Source: Limnanthes douglasii subsp. nivea (lineage: Eukaryota; Streptophyta; Magnoliopsida; Brassicales; Limnanthaceae). From it: a stretch of 64,000 nucleotides of DNA. The first letter of the stretch is position 1. Every line of letters begins with the position of its first letter. Shown piece after piece: positions 43,998 to 53,399 of this stretch. The notes below the pieces were generated by a model. It was not told the DNA's origin, searched no databases, and worked only from the letters and a program-made list of their open reading frames with translations. The stretch covers positions 248,680,925 to 248,744,924 of the forward strand of contig JAUPFV010000001.1 of assembly GCA_036936605.1 (NCBI GenBank). Direction: 5' to 3'. A program made the position numbers and the translations under genes.

Positions 43998-46156
43998 CCT
44001 AAAAAAATAGGTCCAAGCACCCTTTGCGTTTCGTTGCCTTATGCGATAAGCAACTACGTCCGAATCTATAGCCTAGTTGAATCAATTTGCTTTTTATGCT
44101 GTGCTGTGCATCCTACAACCATCACCTTCTCCGTTGCTATGGCACACTCATTTAAAGTGCACGTTTAACTTTTATATAGTTATAAAGTTATATATATATA
44201 TATATGCTGCATTGTAACTGTACTTTTACCATTATTATTATTATTTAAGCACCTGTTACGTTTTTGTTCTGTTAACTACAGTCTGCAGCTGAGAGAGTAA
44301 AAGCCAAGATGAAACTTCAGCTTGCGGACACAGGTAATTTTCGTGCTGTATGTGATCTTTTAGTTTCTGTTTTAGGTTCTCTGTTATGTATGACATGGTT
44401 CCTGGTTTACCACTAAATTTAACGGGGTTTTTTCTTCTCAATTGCATAGTAGTATATAATATAGCTGCCAAATAAGCATATGACCTGCTGCAATGTGACT
44501 GAGCCCAAAAGCACGGGCCATGAACGGCGGCTTTACTTTATGTCCTGACCTCTGCTTTTAATGCTTGTGGTGCAAAAGGGTTGGCACAAAACCATGAGAA
44601 GTTTGAGTCTCAAATTAAGTAGTCGATAGAAATCTTGCTCAAACAGCTCTACGCTTTCAGATGTTTGGCAGTGGAACTGTATAGGATACATATCAAAATC
44701 AGGAGTGAAGTAATTTTGTGGTTATTCCGTTTGTTTGGAGCCTTAAAAAAATAGTAACGCAATAGAAATGGGCCTTGGCTATGGCTTCTTTTGTAGATAT
44801 CATAATGCTATATGCCTAACAAGTTAGCATGTATAGTTTTTCATTGTTGCAAATGGATATAAGTGTATTTATCTTCCATTTCTTGATATCTTGAAGAAAA
44901 ACTAAAATAAGAAGCATAAGCCAGTTCTGTTTAGTCATACATTATTTCGACATTGTCTAAATAGTCATTTTTTCTGCTTGGCACACTACAATAAAATGCA
45001 CCGAGTTAAAGCAAACCAAGAGATTGCTTTTCTAGACTCAATTTCGTAGATGGTATTTATCGCTCACCATTATATCATGAACAACCATTTAAGTCATTTC
45101 TTTTTATTTTGACTGTTGTAGCTAAAAAGGATACATTAATGGGGTCTGGCTGGGAAAGGTTCGAGTTTGACAGGGAAGCATCCCTTGATGATGAGGAAGT
45201 CGAAGGTAACATTTCTTTGTCCCACTTATCTTTATTGAACATATTTCAGGACCTTATCAGAAATAATGGGCACATTGGTGCTTTTTAGCTGTTCGCATTG
45301 CCTACATAAAACAAGGGAATGTAGTCAAATCTAATCCATCTCTTCCACCTTAACAGATGGAGCTATAAATTTGTTCTCCATTTGACAGCTTCGACAATTT
45401 TAATATCTGAATATTCTTTTCCCAGCCGAAACAGAAGAATATTGAAGTGAATAAATACTCCAGAACTGATTTGGCAAGTTTTGTTTGATGCAGCTGGTGA
45501 TGATGATGCAAAGGTTGTCAAGCAAATTGGTCAGAGTTTCCGCTTCTCCGCAATAGAGGTGATATGATATTATTTTGGCGTGTAAGATTAGTTAAAATAA
45601 TAGCTATGAATATATATACACACACGCGATGCTTAAATGGTCGTATAAATTACAACCACCATAGCCCATGGAAGAATCAAGTCAAGTTCGAAGAAGGGAT
45701 GCTGTCATTGAATAAATTTTGGTTCATTGAGTGTCTCCAAATATATATCTTTTGATTCCATTATGCAGCTTTTATTTATATAGGCGAGAAGGGAGGAGCA
45801 AGTATAAGCTGGCCATGATGAAGCCATGTTTGGAGCACCAGCTCTTACTTTGTCCACATGTACTGAAGACGAGTTAGAGGCAGACAATTTGAAAAGAACA
45901 GCAGTGATAATAGTGCTGCAACAAGCCTGTTAAGTGAGAAGGTACATATTTTTAGTACTCACCTTTTAAGTGGGGGTGACAAAGCTCCGATCACAGGCCC
46001 AACATATCTGCATGTCCGAACTAGATCCCATTCTACAACCCAGAATCGACCTGGTTAACCAGATCCGACCGGGGTTCAACATCTTTTTATTATTAGTAAT
46101 GTTGCTTTTCAAATATTTTCGTGTCATCTGTACCATACCCAGATTTTCAGCAAATA
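43998..46156 (+). pseudogene. Partial duplicate of the RSRC1-like gene (exons 2-5)
   Basis: It matches 49580-51738 with introns, so it is a genomic duplication and not a processed copy. Exon-equivalents are 44282-44333, 45122-45205, 45494-45558 and 45784-45941. All splice signals are kept, but exon 1 and exon 6 have no counterpart. In exon 5 a Lys codon AAA has become TAA (in GTATAAGCT) and one A is lost in the AAAAAG run (158 instead of 159 nt), shifting the frame. Without exon 1 there is also no start. It is a dead fragment lying upstream of the true gene in the same orientation. Confidence 0.9.
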
Positions 46157-46254
46157 AGAAATTGTTCTAGATCTTGAATAAAAAACTATACATAGACCAT
46201 ATAGTAAATGTAAATGTAACTTCATCAAAATACATAAAATAAGGAAAACGAAAA

Positions 46255-47412
46255 CTACAAATATTTTAGGGAAACTAAGTTTTGCGCATAAATTTCAACT
46301 GAACTTAGATTCCGAGGACATCCAGATGTCCTGATAAGCTCTGTAGTATTGTTGTTAAAATTCCAACGTATCAAATAGTGATACCTTGGACGCATGAAAA
46401 CCAAAAGCTCATCACTGCTTCGAGGAGAAATCAACCCAGAAATATTATCAACCAAATAGCCACCCCTATACGGAACACTGAGGCTGTTCATTTTCTCCAT
46501 CCATAAAGAGTTCTCATTTAGTTCCCATATCCTAATATTTATGGCTTTTCTATCTGATTGCTCATAGTTTGTAAGCCCTAGACTCTCTTTAAACTGAAAG
46601 AGTCTGAAACACCTGATTTCACAACTACGCCATATAGATGCCCTAGGCACTGCTGGCAGCCGTATACGTTGAAATTTTTCAGTGTTAAAGTCGAATGAAA
46701 TTACTTCCTCCGACATGTCTTCTCGAATGTATAATCTTCCATTAATGTATAAGCTTCCGTCCATGTTATTATCATATACAGGGCCGCCGTCCGACTTTAC
46801 TTTTCTCCAAGTTATGTTTTTCGCCCCTAGTGTGAGTACATAAACCTGATATTCCCATATATTTATAAGAGAACATAAAGCTAAGACTTTGTAGTTTTTG
46901 GTGTATGGATCAAACCCTAATGCATATTCACATGAATGACATACTTCTTTTACTAATGGAAGATTTATTGATTCCCTGGTACTGAGATTGTAAGCACCCA
47001 AGATGTCATCTCCTCTAAACAAGACAATACCATTCACACAGTTTGAAACCTTGTTTATACCAAAAGGACTATCTTTGAAATTCTTGTTGAATTTGATCAA
47101 AGGAACAACAACAGGTAGCTTTTGAAGATTTACCTCGTAAAGACGACATACAACTTTACGAAAAGTTGTATGTAAAGATTTATCATAACAGGAGAGTAGA
47201 ATTCCAGGACGAGCAGAGGAAGCAGCTAAGTGAGAATCTACGAAAAGTTTCGAAGTTATTATCCGTTCAAAAACACTCTTTGACACTGTTTTAAATCGAA
47301 GAAGAGATTTTGAAGGAAGCCATTTTAGTATTTCAAATTCGATATATTTGTGGAGATACATGTCTTGTTCAGATTCTTCCTCCTTCTTTGTTACCTCTTT
47401 TAAAATCTTCAT
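46255..47412 (-). CDS. F-box protein with F-box-associated domain
   Basis: Single-exon frame of 385 residues, intact. Residues about 18-60 (YIEFEILKWLPSKSLLRFKT, then VSKSVFERIITSKLF) fit an F-box, which binds SKP1 and links the protein to an SCF ubiquitin ligase. Residues about 95-330 fit the plant F-box-associated (kelch-like) substrate domain. Marks are CVNGIVLF, LGFDPYTKNYKVLAL, VYVLTLGAKNITWRKV and VISFDFNTEKFQRIRLP. Plants have hundreds of such fast-evolving genes, and the target cannot be predicted. It is divergent to the RSRC1-like gene, with 619 bp between the starts. The first ATG (47412) is used. A second ATG at residue 18 is just at the F-box. Confidence 0.85.
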   Translation of the reverse strand: MKILKEVTKKEEESEQDMYLHKYIEFEILKWLPSKSLLRFKTVSKSVFERIITSKLFVDSHLAASSARPGILLSCYDKSLHTTFRKVVCRLYEVNLQKLPVVVPLIKFNKNFKDSPFGINKVSNCVNGIVLFRGDDILGAYNLSTRESINLPLVKEVCHSCEYALGFDPYTKNYKVLALCSLINIWEYQVYVLTLGAKNITWRKVKSDGGPVYDNNMDGSLYINGRLYIREDMSEEVISFDFNTEKFQRIRLPAVPRASIWRSCEIRCFRLFQFKESLGLTNYEQSDRKAINIRIWELNENSLWMEKMNSLSVPYRGGYLVDNISGLISPRSSDELLVFMRPRYHYLIRWNFNNNTTELIRTSGCPRNLSSVEIYAQNLVSLKYL

Positions 47413-47842
47413 TGAATTTCTGGAAAGCCTAAGAAAAAAGTTAAGAAAATATTAAGAAAAGACGCTACTGTTTAGAATATATAGGATACTGTAACTAAAG
47501 TTAATTTCAAAAATGTTTGCTGAATTTATAGAAGTAGAAAGAATTAAAAGATGATATTTTAAACACTCTTTTTAAAATATTATCTGGAAAATTATCTTAT
47601 CTAAAAAAAGATGATATTTTATTTAAACTATTATATAAAATCTAAAAGATCTTACTCAAAATCTTATCTTATTGACTCTGGATTTTTCAACCATCAATTC
47701 AATTTTTTTACCGAAAAAATATTTGGTGTTTACCAAAAAAAATATAATATTTAGTGTTTACAAAAAAAAATATATTTGAATGAAGATTTTAGATTTTATA
47801 TAAAAGAAAAAAAAGTTCGCAATTTGATATTATTGAGTATTT

Positions 47843-47886
<44 letters not shown>

Positions 47887-48031
47887 GTCTTGCTATAGCA
47901 GAGCAAGCTGCAAATTCAAAAACGGTTTTTTCTTTTTCTTTTTTACTTACTTAAGTTTTTCAATTTTTAGCTGTGAGTGATTAGTAACCGATGCGTTTCA
48001 TCAGAGCTCCAAAGGAAGAGAGAGACTGAAA
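47413..48031. promoter_or_regulatory. Divergent intergenic region
   Basis: It separates the F-box gene (minus) and the RSRC1-like gene (plus), so both promoters must lie here or overlap. It is very AT-rich and contains a pure run of about 36 T at 47848-47883. No unambiguous TATA box is chosen for either gene. Confidence 0.5.
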
Positions 48032-51000
48032 ATGGAAGAGGAGAAAGCAGCAGCTTACTACGACGAGCTCACTCGAAAAGGAGAAGGAGCTGCTCGTTTC
48101 AAACAAGGCCTAGGATTTTCTTCCTCCTCAAACGATGCCGTTCCGGCAAGGGGTTCTTCTTCTTCGTCTTCCTTCCGCAACCAATTTGTCAAAGCATCGA
48201 GCCCTAATTCGATCGCGAAGCTCGACAAGGAGTCCCAGTTACAATCCATCCAAAACAAGCTCGCGAAGAAGAAAACTGATGATTGTAAGGCCTCTGCAGT
48301 TTCCGAGAGGAAAGAGAGGCGTCGTAGGAGTAGAAGCAGAAGTAGAGAGAGATATAGAGATCACCGCGATAGAAAAAGCGATAGGGACAGACATAGGGAT
48401 AGGGATAGGGATAGAGATAGGGATAGGCATAAGGATAAGAGGAGGAGTAGGAGTAGGAGTTTTTCGCCTGATAAGGAACGGAGGAGGAGGAGGAGGAGGA
48501 GTTTGTCTCCAGAGAGGGCACGGAGGAGGAGTCGGGATGGGAGGAGAGAGAGGAGACTGGATGATGTGAAGAAGGAGAAAGATCAAAAGATTGATTATTC
48601 ACAGCTGATTGATGGCTACGATACAATGGTATGTGGTACTTAAACGCTTTTTCTCGTGTATGTATGGCTGAATGCATATAACCCTAGGATTCATGTTTCT
48701 AGGTTTTGAAGAACAATCTACATTTTGTATATTCAATCAGAATATGTAGCCAACGTTGTTAAATGCCATGCTATAAAGAAACGGATTTAGTTTCAAGGGT
48801 GTTTAAAGACTACTGTTTAAATGTAGTATTTGGTATTGTACATCAAATCAAGATCAGTTTGGTGTACAAGGCCAATTCAGGGACCTTCAAATGCCTATTA
48901 TCCAGTAACCTCGGCCAACAAACGTGGGAAAGAGAGAACTTAAGATATATAGTGTTACAATTTTTCTTTGTCAATACTCAGTAGGTCTTTTGCATACTTA
49001 TAGAAAGCGCGAGAGATGTGCAATAAGTAGCTGCCAAGCTCCTTGCACTCTGAGGTTATGCGTGCCATCTGCTAGCCTAGAAACCCAGTTACATCTTTGT
49101 TTTTCTTTAGGCTCCATTCAAAATAAATATGTTTATATGGTTTTACAAACTAACTTTTAAAATTCAAATCTTAATTGTTTTGTAACTGTTTCTAATCCGA
49201 TTCTAAAATTTTGAAGTGATTTATAATAGACTAAAAATATATATATGTAATTTTTTTTAAACCTGATTTTAAAAGCTAGCTGGCTTTACTACTATTTGTA
49301 CATATTTTATAATCTGATATTCATTTCATGTTTATAAATTCAAAGGCTAAAGACGATTTTTTGAAATAAAGATGTTTTTTAGATTTTTTTAAAATTGGTT
49401 TCCTAAGATTTTTCGATTTTTTTCTAAATGCTTTTGGATTATATCAATTCATTTGAAGTATTTGATGCTCCTAGGTTTTTTTATTAAAATATTTATAAGA
49501 TGTAGGTATCTATAAATTTTATATTCTTATTTATATATATGTACTATAAGTAAAAAAAAGAGCGCTCTCCGCTGTAGCTCCAAGCACCCTTTGCGTTTCG
49601 TTGCCTTATGCGATAAGAAACTACGTCCGAACCTATAACCTAGTTGAATCAATTTGCTTTTTATGCTGTGCTGTGCTGTGCATCCTACAACCATCACCTT
49701 TTCCCTTGCTATGGCACACTCATTTAAAGTGCAGGTTTAACTTTTATATAGTTATAAAGTTATAAATATATATGCTGCATTGTAACTGTACTTTTACCAC
49801 TATTATTATTATTATTTAAGCACGTGTTACGTTCTTGTTCTGTTAACTACAGTCTGCAGCTGAGAGAGTAAAAGCCAAGATGAAACTTCAGCTTGCGGAC
49901 ACAGGTAATTTTCGTGCTGTACGTGATCTTTTAGTTTCTGTTTTAGATTCTCTGTTATGTATGACATGGTTCCTGGTTTACCACTAAATTTAATGGGGTT
50001 TTTTCTTCTCAAGTGTATAGAAGCATATAATATAGCTGCCAAATAAGCATATGACCTGCTGCAATGGGACTGAGCCCAAAAGCATGGGCCATGGACGGTG
50101 GCTTTACTTTATGTCCTGACCTTTGCTCTTAATTCTTGTGGTGCAAAAGGGTTCGCCCAAAACCATGAGAAGTTTGAGTCTCAAATTAAGTAGTTGATAG
50201 AAATCATGCTCAAACAGCTCTACGCTTTCAGATGTTTGGCAGTGGAACTGTATAGGATACATATCAAAATCAGGAGTGAAGTAATTTTGTGGTTAGTCTG
50301 TTTGTTTGGAGCCTTAAAAAGTAGCAACGCAATAGAAATGGGCCTTGGCTATGGCTTCTTTTGTAGATATCATAATGCTATATGCCTACCAAGTTAGCAT
50401 GTATAGTTTTTCATTGTTGAAAATGCATATAAGTGTATTTATCTTCCATTTCTTGATATCTTGAAGAAAAACTAAAATAAAAAGCATAAGCCAGTTCTGT
50501 TTAGTCATACATTATTTCTACATTGTCTAAATAGTCATTTTTTTCTGCTTGGCACACTACAATAAAATACACCGAGTTAAAGCGAACCAAGAGATTGCTT
50601 TTCTAGACTCAATTTCGTAGCTGGTATTTATCGCTTACCATTATATCATGAACAACAATTTAAGTCTTTTCTTTTTATTTTGACTGTTGTAGCTAAAAAG
50701 GATACATTAATGGGGTCTGGCTGGGAAAGGTTCGAGTTTGACAGGGAAGCATCCCTTGATGATGAGGAAGTCGAAGGTAACATTTCTTTGTCCCACTTAT
50801 CTTTATTGAACATATGTCAGGACCTTATCAGAAATAATGGGCACATTGGTGCTTTTTAGCTGTTGGCATTGCCTACATAAAACAAGGGAATGCCGTCAAA
50901 TCTAATCCATCTCTTCCACCTTAACAGATGGAGCTATAAATTTGTTCTCCATTTGACAGCTTCTACAATTTTAATATCTGAATATTCTCTTCTTAGCCGA

Positions 51001-52051
51001 AACAGAAGAATATTGAAGTGAATAAATACTCCAGAACTGATTAGGCAAGTTTTGTTTGATGCAGCTGGTGATGATGATGCAAAGGTTGTCAAGCAAATTG
51101 GTCAGAGCTTCCGCTTCTCCGCAATAGAGGTGATATGATATTATTTTGGCGTCTAAGATTAGTTAAAATAATATCTATGAATATATATACACACACGCGC
51201 GATGCTTTAAATGGCGTTTATAAATTACAACCACCATAGCCCATGGAAGAATCAAGTCAAGTTCGAAAAAGGGATGCTGTCATTGAATCCATTTTGGTTC
51301 ATTGAGTGTCTCCAAATATATATCTTTTGATTCCATTATGCAGCTTTTATTTATATAGGCGAGAAGGGAGGAGCAAGTAAAAGCTGCCCATGATGAGGCC
51401 ATGTTTGGAGCACCAGCTCTTACTTTGTCCACATGTACGGAAGACGAGTTAGAGGCAGACAATTTGAAAAAGAACAGCAATGAAAATAGTGCTGAAACAA
51501 GCCTGTTAAGTGAAAAGGTACATATTTTTAGTACTCACCCTTTAAATGGGGATGACAAAGCTCCGATCACAGGCCCGGCATATCTGCATGTCCGAACTAG
51601 AACCCGTTCTACAAACCAGAATCGACCTGGTTAACCAGATTCGACCTGGGGTCAACATCTTTTTATTATTAGTAATGTTGCTTTTCAAATATTTTCATGT
51701 CATCTGTAACCATACGGTCCATACCCAGATTTTCAGAACCAAATGACCATTTAGATTGATCATTTCTCAGTTCCAAACTATAACAGTTTGTCGGATCCTG
51801 GGCCCGACACGGATTTCGAATCAGACAATGTTTCTTCATCTATAACCTGATTTTGGACATAAATTTAATGTACATACCCTGTTTTGTTTCCGAGTTAAAC
51901 AATATTTATCGGTCAAGTTGGAGAAGATTCTGCCACCCATATGTGCATGCTTAGACTAGTCTATGAGATCTAACATTTGACAATTATTATTACGATTTAG
52001 GTTCTTGAGAAGCAACAAGTTTCATGGCGTGACCGTGCTCGGAAAGTTTAA
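48032..52051 (+). CDS. RS-rich coiled-coil protein, RSRC1-like splicing-associated protein
   Basis: Six exons: 48032-48628, 49853-49904, 50693-50776, 51065-51129, 51359-51517 and 52001-52051. All introns are GT-AG and phases agree, giving 335 residues. The N-terminus (1-90) has KGEGAARFKQGLGF and a Ser-rich stretch. Residues about 94-176 are an Arg/Ser, Arg/Asp-rich domain typical of pre-mRNA splicing proteins. The C-terminal half is conserved and charged: AAERVKAKMKLQLADT, SGWERFEFDREASLDDEE, VKQIGQSFRFSAIE and ARREEQVKAAHDEAMFGAP. It ends WRDRARKV. A nuclear location and a role in splicing are inferred from composition and resemblance to RSRC1-type proteins; that family name is from memory. 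It is probably a functional gene. Element E lies 453 bp downstream. Confidence 0.82.
49580..51738 (+). repeat. Duplicated gene segment, gene-internal copy
   Basis: It pairs with 43998-46156 in direct orientation, about 5.6 kb apart. It covers the end of intron 1 through most of intron 5 of the RSRC1-like gene. Confidence 0.9.
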
Positions 52052-52504
52052 AAGCAGAATACTAATGGTGGATTTTTTATAAACCACTAGTCTAGTATCA
52101 AATACATTGAAGCTGTTGATAAATCCTTGCCCCCACTGGTTAGGCAGAGGAGTTCAGTCTCTAATAGACTACAGCCGGATTTATATAAGTAAAGAGAATA
52201 TGAGTAACTTTGATCATCATCATCAGTTGAAAGGGTTAGACGGATGTGATTTGTATGTCTAAAAGCCGAGGGATGTTTATTCCAGTTCATTAACTTGGAT
52301 GAATATTTATGTAAACGTTCTTAACCTCTTCAAGGTTTTTTAGATATGAGAATAGTGTATTGATTTTGAGTTCCTCTATCACATGAACCAACTTCTTACT
52401 CTGGTGATATTGCCTTCATCTAAACATGTCTATGGTATTTTGCTAACATTTTCATGGTTTAAAATGATCACGTATTGTTGCCAATTTTTTTTATAATTGG
52501 CTTC
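52052..52504. other. 3' flank of the RSRC1-like gene
   Basis: Likely 3' UTR and downstream flank. No other gene is seen. Element E begins at 52505. Confidence 0.5.
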
Positions 52505-52832
52505 TGATGAGTCAATAATGGTTTAGGAAATATATTTGGGATGTTGTGCCAGATGTGACTAGAGAGAGAAAGCGTAGAGAGATAAAGGAGGTATCGTAAA
52601 AATAATATTCAATGCCTTTTTTAGGCAAGTGGGTCATCTTTTTATACTAGAATAAGGAGGACCCATTTAAGCTCTTAGTGGGCCGTTCGTTACATTTTAC
52701 CGAGGCCCCTCATCTAGTTTTATCTTTTCATATTGGTCCTCGAAGGAGTCTGAATACTTTATCAACTATATCAAATGTCGTTTATTGCATTTTAATCCCT
52801 GTGACTCGAATCGGCGAATTCCGCCCTCATCA
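52505..52832 (-). repeat. Element E 3' LTR
   Basis: It begins TGATGAGTCAATAATGG and ends CCCTCATCA on the plus strand. The antisense polypurine tract (52833-52848, GTAGCCCCCCAGTCTT) follows. Confidence 0.93.
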
Positions 52833-53273
52833 GTAGCCCCCCAGTCTTCGGGAGTGTCATGAGCGAAGACTTGTTACCGAGCATTCACCTGTCGTCCGAA
52901 TTCTCATATTCTTTGGTCGAACTACCCTGGGCGGATCTGTTCTTTACTCCATCTTCGGGTTCTGTTAATTTTGCCCTCCCGACGTTAGAGGCTCCTTCAT
53001 AAGTCGACTCCCGCGCCTTTTCCTTTTGTTCTACTGGGGTTTTCAGCCCAGGTCCCTTGTGATGGGCTAGTATTTCTTACTGGTCATGGTCACGACGGCC
53101 CATACCAAAGGTGGGTTCGTGATGAATGGCTTAGGTCAGCCCTTGTCAGTCGGTAATCAACACGTGTCATCAACTAATTGGTCGCAACTCTTCCAGACTA
53201 GGCTCCTAGGGAGACTCTTCATCTTCCCGCCGTGCTTTCGTCGATTGGTATCCCCCGATCTTTCAATCTCGCC

Positions 53274-53281
53274 TATAAATA
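53274..53281 (+). promoter_or_regulatory. TATA box of element E aORF
   Basis: GCCTATAAATACTCC lies 126 bases upstream of the aORF ATG. A leader with TTTCTAGAGAGAGAGAG follows. The same order is seen in B, and the GA run is hugely expanded in C. Confidence 0.75.
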
Positions 53282-53399
53282 CTCCAGAGTCCTTGGTGTC
53301 TCTCAGAGGCATCTTTAGAGAGAGGAAGTGCTGCCAGACCATTTCTAGAGAGAGAGAGAGAGCTCATCAGACCCTCCTTTATCCTCGAATGTTTGTTGT

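Noticed and set aside
44256..44471. Minus-strand small open frame present in both gene copies
   Set aside because: It overlaps exon 2 and its donor site in reverse. Its conservation is due to the segment duplication.
48204..48677. Two minus-strand open frames over the first exon of the RSRC1-like gene
   Set aside because: They are the complement of the Arg/Ser/Asp repeats. Splice-consistent exons support the plus strand.
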